Part shown: in pieces, positions 43,837 through 52,993 of the stretch | How positions within the stretch are numbered: the first letter of the stretch is position 1 | How the letters are laid out: each line of letters opens with the position of its first letter | Assembly (NCBI RefSeq): GCF_006517275.1 | Contig: NZ_CP041191.1 | Span: forward strand, 6,009,001 to 6,073,000 | Direction: 5' to 3' | Length of the DNA stretch: 64,000 bases | Source: Labrenzia sp. PHM005 | Lineage (GTDB): Bacteria > Pseudomonadota > Alphaproteobacteria > Rhizobiales > Stappiaceae | Made by a program: the position numbers and the translations under genes | The notes under the pieces: generated by a model | Databases searched by the model: none | The model's input: the letters and a program-made list of their open reading frames with translations, nothing else | What the model was told of the DNA's origin: nothing

Positions 43837-45042
43837 TTACTTCATTTCAGAGACAACTTCGAAGCCGTCAGCGCCGACTTCAAACAGGGCGTAAGTGCCC
43901 GGAACGTCACCTTTGGCATCGAAGTTATGGTCGCCAGCAGCGCCCTTATAGTCGATGGCTGTCCCAGCTGCGATCAGCTCTTTGGCCTTCTTCCACTCAC
44001 CTGGACGGATAGCTTCGCCTTCGCCGTTGGAGACTTCCATCAGAGCAGCTGCAACGCCTTCTTTTTTACCGCCAGCTTTTTCAAGAGCCAGGGCCAGAAG
44101 GAAAGCCGCATCATAGGACGTGTTTGCGAAGATCGCATCCGGATCGCCACCAACGCCTTTGAAGGCTTCGTTGAACATGTCCAGAGAGTCGGACTTTTCA
44201 CCAACCGGAGACGAGGACACGAATGTGGCCAGGTTTTCAGCGCCGAGTTCATTGATCACAGCATCAGACTTCATGCCGTCACCGCCAACGAACTTCTCAA
44301 AGAAGCCGTTTTCCAAAGCCTGACGCAGGATGGTGAGGCCAGTGCCATCGCCGTAATCGAAGATCACCAGCGTGTCAGCGCCGCCTTTGGCAAGCTCTGC
44401 CAGGTTTGAGCGGTAAGAAGCTTTGCCTTCTTCATGGGCTGCGAACTGGGTGATTTCACCGCCAAGCGCGTCGACATATTCAGCCTTGAACGCATTTGCG
44501 AGGCCTGTGCCGTAGTCGTTGTTAAGGTGCGCAACGGCAACCTTGCCGTAACCCATCTCTTTCATGGTGCGTGCCAGAGCACGGCCCTGATAGTCGTCAG
44601 ACGGAACAGTCCGGAACACGGTGCCATTGTCTTCCAGATTGGTGATTTCCGGAGACGTGCCAGACGGCGTGATCAAGGTGATACCTGCCGGGATGGTAAC
44701 AGAGCCAGCCGCTGCCAGAACCGCACCAGAGCAATGCGGACCGACGATGCCGGATACGCTCTCGATGTTCACAGCTTTGGTCGCTGCATCGGTGCCGCCT
44801 TGCGGGTTACAGGCACTGTCGCCAACAACGCCGACCAGCTTTTCGCCAGAACCGATACCGCCCTGTTCATTGACCTGTTGTACCGCCAGTTGAGCTGCAT
44901 CGACCATGGCCGGAGCCATCGCAGCAATCGGGCCGGAAATGCCACCGATCAGGCCGATTTTGACGTCGGCTTTTGCCGGAACTGTGGCCAGCGCTGTGGC
45001 CGTCATCAGGCCGGCTGCAAGCGTTAGAAGCTTGGTTTTCAT
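43837..45042 (-). CDS. branched-chain amino acid ABC transporter substrate-binding protein
   Basis: A 401-residue periplasmic Leu/Ile/Val-binding-type protein (livK-like) with a signal peptide at about 1-25 (cut after AKA). Pattern KIGLIGGISGPIAAMAPAM, GIVGPHCSGAVLAAAG, LITPSGTSPEIT and HLNNDYGTGLA are typical. GAGGAGG precedes the ATG. Last gene of livG-livF-livH-livM-livK. The ligand may be branched-chain amino acids or another amino acid or amide. Confidence 0.92.
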   Translation of the reverse strand: MKTKLLTLAAGLMTATALATVPAKADVKIGLIGGISGPIAAMAPAMVDAAQLAVQQVNEQGGIGSGEKLVGVVGDSACNPQGGTDAATKAVNIESVSGIVGPHCSGAVLAAAGSVTIPAGITLITPSGTSPEITNLEDNGTVFRTVPSDDYQGRALARTMKEMGYGKVAVAHLNNDYGTGLANAFKAEYVDALGGEITQFAAHEEGKASYRSNLAELAKGGADTLVIFDYGDGTGLTILRQALENGFFEKFVGGDGMKSDAVINELGAENLATFVSSSPVGEKSDSLDMFNEAFKGVGGDPDAIFANTSYDAAFLLALALEKAGGKKEGVAAALMEVSNGEGEAIRPGEWKKAKELIAAGTAIDYKGAAGDHNFDAKGDVPGTYALFEVGADGFEVVSEMK

Positions 45043-45132
45043 AGAAGTACCTCCTCAATTATCCGGTCTTTGCCGGGTCTTTGAATATTTTGAGTAGCAC
45101 ACGCATTCAGCGCATACCACCCCGACACGGGC

Positions 45133-46095
45133 CTAATGGTCCGCGCCGTTTTTTGTACTCCGCTGATCACCTCTCAAAGGCTCTGGAAGAAGCCCTTCTG
45201 GCCGGAAGCGCAAGACGAGTTGCAGCATCAAACCAATCAGGAACAAGCGGATGTATTTTGCCTGGATCGCATATTCATGCGGCAGACGATCTGTTGCAAT
45301 CTCCGAGACGGACCAAATGATCCAAACCACTGCGGCGCCCAGGATTGCGCCCCGGTTGTTGCCAGACCCGCCAAGGATCAACATGATCCAGACAAGGAAG
45401 GTGGCAACCATCGGATCGATCGCTTCTGGAGTGATAGATCGGTTGAAGTGCGCAAACAGCGCTCCGCCCAGCCCCATTAGGGCAGCTCCGAAGATAAAAG
45501 CTTCCAACCGCCGGAATTCAACGTCCTTACCCATTGCTTTGGCGGCATCTTCATTGTCCCGGATGGCCCGCATCATGCGGCCCCAAGGAGCGTTGAACTG
45601 ACGCTCAACCAGGACATATGCAGCGATCAACACCGCTAGAACGATGATCAGATAAGCAATCTGCGATTCCATGTAGCCGATATCGCTCATCGGCCGCGGA
45701 ATGCCCGGAATACCGCGAGCGCCGTTGGTAAGCACTGGTTCCGACTTGATCACCAGACGAATGATCTCTGCAATTCCAATGGAGGCAATCGCCAGATAAT
45801 CGGAGCGGAAACGCAAACAGATCTTGCCAATCGGCCACGCGACAACAGCCGCGGCAATCATTGCGCCGATCCAACCGATGATGAAATGCAGATCGAAGCC
45901 GCCAATCCGGCCGTCTACCGCCTCAGTCGTTAATATCGCGGATGTATAGGCACCAACGGCAAAGAACCCAGCGATACCAGCATTAAACAGGCCGGCAAAA
46001 CCCCACTGAATGTTCAGCCCTAACGCCAACAGCGCGTAGATCGCGATGAAGATCGCCATAAAGAGGGCATAGTTTACAAGACCCAAAAACTCCAT
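45133..46095 (-). CDS. livM: branched-chain amino acid ABC transporter permease LivM
   Basis: A 320-residue membrane permease with about nine helices; GLNIQWGFAGLFNAGIAGFFAVGAYTSA (in parts) and LDFRSDYLAIASIGIAEIIR-type segment RFRSDYLAIASIGIAEII identify LivM. GGAGGGAGG precedes the ATG. Between livH and livK. Confidence 0.92.
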   Translation of the reverse strand: MEFLGLVNYALFMAIFIAIYALLALGLNIQWGFAGLFNAGIAGFFAVGAYTSAILTTEAVDGRIGGFDLHFIIGWIGAMIAAAVVAWPIGKICLRFRSDYLAIASIGIAEIIRLVIKSEPVLTNGARGIPGIPRPMSDIGYMESQIAYLIIVLAVLIAAYVLVERQFNAPWGRMMRAIRDNEDAAKAMGKDVEFRRLEAFIFGAALMGLGGALFAHFNRSITPEAIDPMVATFLVWIMLILGGSGNNRGAILGAAVVWIIWSVSEIATDRLPHEYAIQAKYIRLFLIGLMLQLVLRFRPEGLLPEPLRGDQRSTKNGADH

Positions 46096-46109
46096 CTTGT
46101 CCTCCCTCC

Positions 46110-46982
46110 TTAAAGAACCTTGCCCTTGAGCAGCCCGGTCGGGCGCACAAGAAGCATGAACAACAGGATGGCGAAGGCCATCGCGGCTTTGTATTCACTT
46201 GGAATGACGAGCACTGACAGCTCTTCAGCAATCCCGACGATCAATCCACCAAGAACTGCTCCTTCAACACGGCCAACACCTCCGAGAATAGCTGCCGCGA
46301 ACATCGGCAAAAGCATGTGCCAACCCATCATCGACTTCAGCTCGGTGTTAAGTCCAAGGAAGAACCCGGATCCCGCGCACAGTCCACCAGCGATCACCCA
46401 AGTCAGGATGATGACCTTCTTGTTGTCGATGCCGGAAAGCAGCGCCAGGTTCGGGTTGTCGGACATGGCCCGCATCGCCTTGCCCCACTTAGATTGGGTC
46501 AAGAACAGCTGCAACACACCCACAAGTGCCAGCATTGCGACAACTGTGTAAATCTCACGGTCACGTATTCTCAGTCCGAAATAGTTTTCGGGCCGCACAA
46601 TTCCGCGCGAATAAGTTTCGGTGTCGACCCCCCAGACAACCTGAACGACCGCCCGGACCATCAATGCGATGCCCAAAGAAGCCATGACGGTCACGATCTT
46701 GGGCCGTTCCCGCAAGTGATCATAAAACACTTTGTCGATACCGACCGCCACTGCTGCCGTTGCAATGATGGCAATCGGAAGCGCCGCCAAGGGCGATACC
46801 CCGAATGTGGTAACGACAGCGAGCGCAATAAACGCCCCGAGTGTCGCCAAATCTCCGTGAGCCAAATGGGCATACCGTAAGATCGCAAAGATCAACGTGA
46901 TCCCGACGGCGCCAAGGGCGTAGATTGATCCTAGAACGATGCCTGGGATGACGTAGAAATTTAGAAGTTCAAGCAAATCCAT
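46110..46982 (-). CDS. livH: branched-chain amino acid ABC transporter permease LivH
   Basis: A 290-residue permease with about eight helices: IVLGSIYALGAVGITLIF, LRYAHLAHGDLATLGAF and AAILGGVGRVEGAVLGG are LivH hallmarks. It starts five bases after the livF stop and lies 14 bp before livM. Confidence 0.92.
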   Translation of the reverse strand: MDLLELLNFYVIPGIVLGSIYALGAVGITLIFAILRYAHLAHGDLATLGAFIALAVVTTFGVSPLAALPIAIIATAAVAVGIDKVFYDHLRERPKIVTVMASLGIALMVRAVVQVVWGVDTETYSRGIVRPENYFGLRIRDREIYTVVAMLALVGVLQLFLTQSKWGKAMRAMSDNPNLALLSGIDNKKVIILTWVIAGGLCAGSGFFLGLNTELKSMMGWHMLLPMFAAAILGGVGRVEGAVLGGLIVGIAEELSVLVIPSEYKAAMAFAILLFMLLVRPTGLLKGKVL

Positions 46983-46987
46983 ACCGC

Positions 46988-47695
46988 TCAGCCCCCCAGG
47001 AACATTTCGGCGACTTCACGGTCCGCCAGCAAATCGGCTCCTGAGCCTTCATGACGGTTCTTTCCTGCAGCCAGCACATAGCCCCGATCGGCAAATGCAA
47101 GCGCTTGTTTCGCATGCTGTTCGACCAGCATAATTGCAATGCCGCTATCCCGGACATCGCGGCAGATCTGAAATATCTGCTCCATATACTTGGGCGACAG
47201 TCCAGCCGTCGGTTCATCCAAAAGCAACAGTTTCGGATCCAGCATCATGGCGCGCCCCATAGCGACCATTTGGCGCTGACCACCCGATAAGCTGCCTGCC
47301 ATTGTTTTGCGGCGTTCTTTTAAGTCCGGAAACAACCCGTAAATCCGATCATAGGCGGCAGACAAATCACCCTTTTTCAAGAATCCGCCCATCTCCAGAT
47401 TCTCATGGATGGACATTTCCCTGAAGATGTTGTCGACCTGCGGTACGTAGCAGATACCCCGTTGAACGATGCGGTTCGGCGCCCAGCCAGTGATATCGTC
47501 ACCGTCAAACAGCATTTTACCGCCGCGGATGTTCAACAAGCCGAAGACGGATTTCATGGCTGTCGATTTACCGGCGCCATTCGGGCCCACTATGACGACA
47601 ATCTCATCGGACTGCACATGCATCGAAACATCCTGCAGGATGTCGGCATCGCCATAACCGCCGGTGATCTTGTCCAAAGAGAGGAGAGCAGTCAT
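46988..47695 (-). CDS. livF: branched-chain amino acid ABC transporter ATP-binding protein LivF
   Basis: A 235-residue ATPase. Walker A VGPNGAGKSTAMKSVFG, signature LSGGQRQMVAMGRA, Walker B LLLLDEPTAGLSP, H-loop LVEQH. Overlaps livG by four bases. Confidence 0.93.
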   Translation of the reverse strand: MTALLSLDKITGGYGDADILQDVSMHVQSDEIVVIVGPNGAGKSTAMKSVFGLLNIRGGKMLFDGDDITGWAPNRIVQRGICYVPQVDNIFREMSIHENLEMGGFLKKGDLSAAYDRIYGLFPDLKERRKTMAGSLSGGQRQMVAMGRAMMLDPKLLLLDEPTAGLSPKYMEQIFQICRDVRDSGIAIMLVEQHAKQALAFADRGYVLAAGKNRHEGSGADLLADREVAEMFLGG

Positions 47696-48465
47696 GCGGC
47701 ATCCCCTGTGGTCTCTCCAAGATAGGCTTCCAGCACCTGAGGATTAGAGCGCACTGTTTGAAAGTCGCCTTCAATCAACACTTTACCCTCGGCCATGCAG
47801 ACGACCGGGTCACACAGCTTTTCAATCATTTCCATGTCGTGCTCGATCAAGATGAAGGTGTAACCGCGCTCTTTATTCAAGAGTTCGATCTTACTCTCCA
47901 GCTTGCGCAAAAGGGTCCGGTTCACACCGGCTGCCGGTTCATCCAGTAATACAAGCTTGGCGTCCGTCATCATTGTCCGGCCCAGCTCCAGAAGTTTTTT
48001 CTGGCCACCGGACAAATTGCCGGCTCGTTCATGGGCAATGTGGCTCAGCTCCAGAAACTCTAGCGTTTCGTAGGCCTTTTTCTCGACGTCAATTTCCGCC
48101 GACTTCACCTGCCCCCAGGAAAACCAATTCGAAAACAGGCTTTCTCCCGGCTGTGATGGTGGAACCATCATCAGGTTTTCAAGCGCCGTGAGTTTGTGGA
48201 ATTCATGCGGGATCTGAAATGTACGCACCAGTCCTTTATGGAACAGCTGATGGCTTGCCAGACTGGTAACATCCTCCCCCAAAAACCGGATCGTTCCGCT
48301 GCTGGGTGCCAGCGCTCCTGCTATTAAGTTGAAGAGCGTTGTTTTTCCTGCTCCATTCGGGCCGATCAGTCCGGTGATACTGCCCTCTTCCACTTGGAAT
48401 GAGCAGCCATTTACTGCCCGAAACCCACCAAAATTCATTACGAGCTGATTTAGCTCCAGCATCAA
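47692..48465 (-). CDS. livG: branched-chain amino acid ABC transporter ATP-binding protein LivG
   Basis: A 257-residue ATPase. Walker A GLIGPNGAGKTTLFNLIAG, signature NLSGGQKKLLELGRT, Walker B LVLLDEPAAGVN, H-loop LIEHD. First gene of the operon, so its promoter lies in the 48466-49151 gap. Confidence 0.93.
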   Translation of the reverse strand: MMLELNQLVMNFGGFRAVNGCSFQVEEGSITGLIGPNGAGKTTLFNLIAGALAPSSGTIRFLGEDVTSLASHQLFHKGLVRTFQIPHEFHKLTALENLMMVPPSQPGESLFSNWFSWGQVKSAEIDVEKKAYETLEFLELSHIAHERAGNLSGGQKKLLELGRTMMTDAKLVLLDEPAAGVNRTLLRKLESKIELLNKERGYTFILIEHDMEMIEKLCDPVVCMAEGKVLIEGDFQTVRSNPQVLEAYLGETTGDAA

Positions 48466-49151
48466 AGCTCCTCGCCGCCCCCCGGAAGCGGTCTTTCTTA
48501 TTTCCTTTGGCCGCGCATTGGTGCTTCAGGCCCACGAAAGGCTCGAGCTTTATGAGTGTTTTACCGCAGCTTCCATCCTTCTAGCTTCATTGACAGATCA
48601 ATCAACTCATAATCACCGCCCTGCGCACCAGAAAAGGCAAGATTTTCCTGAAACGCGATAGAATTGGTATACGCGATCCTAGTGACTTGCAGGAGACCAT
48701 AGTTTTTGAACCGGTGATTCAACGCCCGAGCTGAAGGCAGAAAGCAACCGACCGCAGATCTGAAGTGCGTCAACGGCTTAGACAACAAATACAATTTAAA
48801 CGAGAAAAATGCGATTGAGTCGTCTTGCTGCACCGCGCACAACAACAATCTGTGAATTAGTTCCGAAACAATACAACCCTTGCTTACTCTTAGGAGCCGG
48901 AATATCCTTTTCAAGTAAGTGCGAATTTTTGCACCATTTTATCTAAAGTTTTGTAATTCAACATCATGGAGTTAGGGGAATTTTCATCACTCATGCCTAT
49001 CATCCGCGACGTAGATAGGGTGCGACGGTTTTCTTTCAAACAACAAGAACCACAGGTGTCAGGTACTGTGAATCTTGCGAATATCGCCAACTTGAAACTC
49101 TTGCTTGCAGAAGCCTACACTTCTGCATTGAACTAAACTGCCTGCACACGC
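48466..49151. other. 686-bp intergenic region between livG and the GGDEF-EAL gene
   Basis: It is more AT-rich than the flanks and holds the divergent promoters. A 117-codon minus-strand frame at 48561-48914 begins with TTG, has no ribosome site and no family features. No terminator or clear palindrome was found. Confidence 0.4.
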
Positions 49152-51266
49152 ATGGCTTGGAGAATGACACTGTCTGATCATCTAAACCTAAGAAAATTGG
49201 TGCAAGACGACACAGATGAGTCCGATTTTTTGGCTAAAGCGTTGTCCGATTCCAGATTTGATGCCCGGTTGATTAACAGTATTTACGACCGGCTGGATAC
49301 CGGTGTGTGGATTTTTGATTTCGACGAAAAACGTATAATCTGGGCCAACAACAAAGCGCTTGAGATAACCGGTGCTCCTAACCTGACAGAATTACGGTCC
49401 CGTGACATGGGCGCCGACATGTCTCATTCTGTTGAGCAACGTCTCAATCAATACCGGCAGGACTTTATTCAGCGGGACGTCAGCTTTTCCGAAATCTGGA
49501 CGCTTTATCCCAAAGGCAAAGCCCGGGTCCTCCAAGTCACTTTGAGCGGCATTCGATTGAATGATGGCCGAATGGCCATGCTTGCTGAAGCACGCGACCA
49601 TCACGAGCAACAGCCTGAGACGTTGAGAAGCGCCGAAGCCCTAATGCACACAACAGTGATGATTTCGCTGTTTGCTATGGGCGGATCACCGCTCTACCGG
49701 AATACGGCTGCACGAGCGGCCTGCGTCGATCCAGACACAAATTTCTTCAGCCAGTTTCAAAATCCGGCAGATATTCAACATCTCAAAGAACGCATCGAAC
49801 GAGATCGGCATGCTCGGATGGTTGCCAAAGTTCGAACAAACGACGGTGATCGCTGGCATGAATTGACGGTCCGCCCTTGCAGCGACGTCGTCACGAGCCA
49901 ACCGGCCTATCTGGTCAGTGAAATCGATGTGACAGAGTTGCATGAGACCAAAGAGCGGGCACAATATCTCGCAAGCCATGATGCCCTGACCGGTTTGTCC
50001 AACCGGACTTTCCTGACCGAACGATTGTCCAAGGTCCTGGCCGCCGCAGCAGCCAAAGGGCTAACGGCTACACTGTATTTGGTCGATCTCGATGACTTTA
50101 AACTCATCAACGACACTATGGGGCATGCTGCAGGTGATTCCCTACTGCAGCTGGTGGCTAACCGATTGAAGGAAATCGCCGGCCCTAACGATATCGTTGC
50201 CCGCTTAGGCGGCGACGAGTTTTTGATTTGCCACCTGGAAGACCCGGAAGCAGAAGGCCCCGGCTGGTTCGGAAAATCACTGCTTGGCACCTTCAGCTAC
50301 CAGCAGATCATTGACGGGCGCCCACGCAATATCAGCCTTAGCATAGGGTATTCGCATTATCCGGACGATGGCCGTTCCATCGACAATCTCATCCGCAACG
50401 CGGATTTGGCGCTCTATCAAGCCAAACGTGAGCCAAAGGAAAAATGTGTCCGCTTCAAGGATACGATGCGGAAACGCCGCGATGAAAACCTCGCGCTAAA
50501 AAAAGACCTCGAGCGGGCGATCCGGGAAGATGAGTTTGTTCTTTACTTCCAGCCGATCGCCTTCACGAAAACCAACCGGACGGTGTCTGCCGAAGCTTTG
50601 ATCCGCTGGCTACATCCTGAAAAGGGTCTCATCGCGCCAGACCAATTCATTCCGCTTGCTGAAGACACAGGTTTGATCAACGAGATTGGGGCTTGGGTCT
50701 GCCGGAGTGTTGCTCAGGCGCAGGCCAGGTTCCAACAGCGCGGATTGAGGATCGCGATTGCGATGAATGTCTCGCCCTGGCAGTTATCTGACCCAGAGTT
50801 CACGGCACTCATGATGGATCTGCCCGATATTTACGGCTGTGATCCCAGCCAAATCTCGTTGGAAATCACAGAGAATGTGGTTCTGGGCGAAATCCCGGAT
50901 GCTTTGACGGCGCTCAAGGAGCTAAAGAACGTCGGCTACAGTATTGTCATCGACGATTTTGGAACGGGTTATTCCAATCTCGCATATTTGTACAACTATC
51001 CGATTGACGGCATCAAAATCGACAGGGTGTTCATGAATGACATTTCGACCGGGGGCGCTATCGTCAAGTTGATCCTGTCGCTTGCTGATGCATTGGGCGC
51101 CAGTGTGGTCGCAGAGGGTGTCGAGACGGTCGAGCAACGCAATTGGTTGTCCGAAAACGGATGCCACCAGTTCCAGGGATATCTCTATTCCAAACCGATC
51201 CCGGAGGATCGGTTTATCGGTTTCTTAGAAGAACAGTCCCACCTAGAGCCTGTCGCATCTAATTGA
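49152..51266 (+). CDS. PAS-GGDEF-EAL protein (cyclic-di-GMP turnover)
   Basis: A 704-residue cytoplasmic signalling protein. PAS-like sensor at about 40-150, a second sensor-like region about 160-262, GGDEF domain about 270-435 with intact GGDEF at 353-357, and EAL domain about 450-690 with EAL at 481-483, DDFGTGYSN and EGVET. Both catalytic sets look intact, so it may make and degrade cyclic-di-GMP. The RxxD inhibitory site before GGDEF is absent (GPND at 344-347). Its last codons and stop lie inside the palindromic element that begins at 51243. Confidence 0.9.
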   Translation: MAWRMTLSDHLNLRKLVQDDTDESDFLAKALSDSRFDARLINSIYDRLDTGVWIFDFDEKRIIWANNKALEITGAPNLTELRSRDMGADMSHSVEQRLNQYRQDFIQRDVSFSEIWTLYPKGKARVLQVTLSGIRLNDGRMAMLAEARDHHEQQPETLRSAEALMHTTVMISLFAMGGSPLYRNTAARAACVDPDTNFFSQFQNPADIQHLKERIERDRHARMVAKVRTNDGDRWHELTVRPCSDVVTSQPAYLVSEIDVTELHETKERAQYLASHDALTGLSNRTFLTERLSKVLAAAAAKGLTATLYLVDLDDFKLINDTMGHAAGDSLLQLVANRLKEIAGPNDIVARLGGDEFLICHLEDPEAEGPGWFGKSLLGTFSYQQIIDGRPRNISLSIGYSHYPDDGRSIDNLIRNADLALYQAKREPKEKCVRFKDTMRKRRDENLALKKDLERAIREDEFVLYFQPIAFTKTNRTVSAEALIRWLHPEKGLIAPDQFIPLAEDTGLINEIGAWVCRSVAQAQARFQQRGLRIAIAMNVSPWQLSDPEFTALMMDLPDIYGCDPSQISLEITENVVLGEIPDALTALKELKNVGYSIVIDDFGTGYSNLAYLYNYPIDGIKIDRVFMNDISTGGAIVKLILSLADALGASVVAEGVETVEQRNWLSENGCHQFQGYLYSKPIPEDRFIGFLEEQSHLEPVASN

Positions 51267-51533
51267 TTCCATTTGATGCATAGAAACGGCTCCTTCGGCT
51301 AGGCGCGATCGCGAAACGCGATCTGGTTGATCGTGTGAGCGGTGCAACGCTGCCGATGGGCCCTTTTTCTGCACCCTTCTGTATGAAAAGACATAAGAAA
51401 AGGGCCGGACACATTTGCTCACTTGCGACGTTGTTTTGCGCTTATGGTGATCACACCATCGCGCGCAAACCGCCTAGCCAGAGATCAAATGTGTCGCGGT
51501 CAAATGAAAACAATTAGATGCGACAGGCTCTAG
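51243..51533. repeat. MITE-like palindromic element with 34-bp terminal inverted repeats
   Basis: Terminal repeats at 51243-51276 and 51500-51533 match at 32 of 34 positions. Inside are nested complementary pairs: GGCTAGGCG (51297-51305) with CGCCTAGCC (51471-51479), GTGAGC near 51336 with GCTCAC near 51418, and GGCCCTTTT with AAAAGGGCC at the centre, so the whole 291 bp can fold as one long imperfect hairpin. No transposase ORF. The ends read TA-GAGCC and GGCTC-TA, compatible with a TA (or CTAG) target duplication as made by IS630 or some IS5-family elements. Confidence 0.85.
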
Positions 51534-51536
51534 AAG

Positions 51537-52757
51537 CTATGTAACCTTCGCGCGGGTTTTGTACTCTGGTCTATTCCAGCTCTCAGTCGCCAGGATATCC
51601 GCAAGTATGCTAACCGCATCAACAATGTCCTGATGTGAAAGATACAGCGGTGTGAAACCAAAACGCATCACGTCTGGCGCCCGGAAATCTCCAATAACAC
51701 CACGAGCGATCAGCGCCTGCATCACCGCGTATCCTTCTTCAAAACGGAAAGATACTTGGCTTCCCCGAACCTCCGGGTCGCGCGGACTTGCCAATGTCAG
51801 CTGCGGGCATTTTGCTTCAACTTCTGCAATGAACAATTCACTCAAGGATATGGATTTGCGCCGGATATCGGCCATATCGACATCTTCAAATACCTCCAAA
51901 GCGGCATAAAGACTCGACAGAGACAAGATTGCCGGCGTGCCGACCGTCATCCGGTTGATGCCGTGCACGGGCCGGTAGTCCAGATCAAAGGCAAATGGCG
52001 CTTCATGCCCCATCCAGCCGGTAATAGGTGAGGTTACTTTGTCCTGATGGCATGGCGCTACATAGAGAAAGGCCGGCGCACCGGGCCCCCCATTGAGATA
52101 CTTGTAGCCGCAGCCAATAGCAAAGTCTGCCTTAGCCCCTTCAAGATCGACGGGAATGGCGCCAGCTGAATGCGCCAAGTCCCAAATGGCCAAGGCGCCA
52201 GCCGCATGTGCCTTTTTCGTTATTCCAGCCATGTCATGCACACGGCCAGTTCGGTAATCCACCTGGGTAATCAGAACTGCTGCGACATCTTCCGAGATCG
52301 CCGCTTCAACATCTTCTGGATCGACAATCTTCAGTTCATGCCCGCTATTGAGCAAATCTTTCAAACCGGAGGCGACATATAGATCGGTCGGGAAATTGCC
52401 GTTGTCTGACAAGATGACTTTGCGGTCCGGCCGCAGCGACAAAGCGGCAGCAAGAACCTTGAAGACATTTATGGATGTACTGTCACAGGCAACGACCGAG
52501 CCGTCGGGCGCCCCAATCAGCCGGCCAATCCGGTTGCCGACACGAACCGGCAAATCAATCCAGCTGTGCTCGTTCCAGGATTTAATCAGGCTGGCGCCCC
52601 ATTCCTTTTCCACCACTTCAGCAACGCGGGCTGGAACGTTTTTTGGTAGAACGCCGAGGGAATTTCCATCCAGGTAAAACACACCTTCCGGTATTTTGAA
52701 CGCATCCTTTTTTGTACGCAGGACATCGTTCTTGTCAGAAGGGTGTTGGGATAGCAT
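51537..52757 (-). CDS. kynU: kynureninase
   Basis: A 406-residue PLP enzyme cleaving kynurenine to anthranilate and alanine. FYLDGNSLGVLP at the start, Asp in IWDLAHSAGAIPVDL, Schiff-base Lys in GCGYKYLNGGPGAP, and TPAILSLSSLYAAL are kynureninase hallmarks. No kynA or kynB is adjacent. Its stop is four bases from the palindromic element. Confidence 0.93.
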   Translation of the reverse strand: MLSQHPSDKNDVLRTKKDAFKIPEGVFYLDGNSLGVLPKNVPARVAEVVEKEWGASLIKSWNEHSWIDLPVRVGNRIGRLIGAPDGSVVACDSTSINVFKVLAAALSLRPDRKVILSDNGNFPTDLYVASGLKDLLNSGHELKIVDPEDVEAAISEDVAAVLITQVDYRTGRVHDMAGITKKAHAAGALAIWDLAHSAGAIPVDLEGAKADFAIGCGYKYLNGGPGAPAFLYVAPCHQDKVTSPITGWMGHEAPFAFDLDYRPVHGINRMTVGTPAILSLSSLYAALEVFEDVDMADIRRKSISLSELFIAEVEAKCPQLTLASPRDPEVRGSQVSFRFEEGYAVMQALIARGVIGDFRAPDVMRFGFTPLYLSHQDIVDAVSILADILATESWNRPEYKTRAKVT

Positions 52758-52993
52758 GGAGATCTCTTGTTCCGGGTCTAGTTAATTATCGGGAGCCGCA
52801 CGCTATCAAAGGCAGACCAGCGGAACAACTGTTTCCGAATACCCATGCACAATGGGAAAATCTGCTCTGGCTAAAATGTCGCAATCAACACAGTTTTGCT
52901 CGCTTAACAACATGTTTGCGAAAAGCAGTCTGGTAGCTTGGGCGTCATCAATCAAACCTCCAGTATCCGCCAAAAGAAGAGCACTCCGCATCG

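Noticed and set aside
48561..48914. 117-codon minus-strand frame in the livG to GGDEF-EAL gap
   Set aside because: TTG start without a ribosome site, no family features and atypical codon content; more likely non-coding.
51307..51323. GATCGCG-AAA-CGCGATC as an independent regulatory site
   Set aside because: It lies inside the 291-bp nested palindrome and is best explained as part of it.
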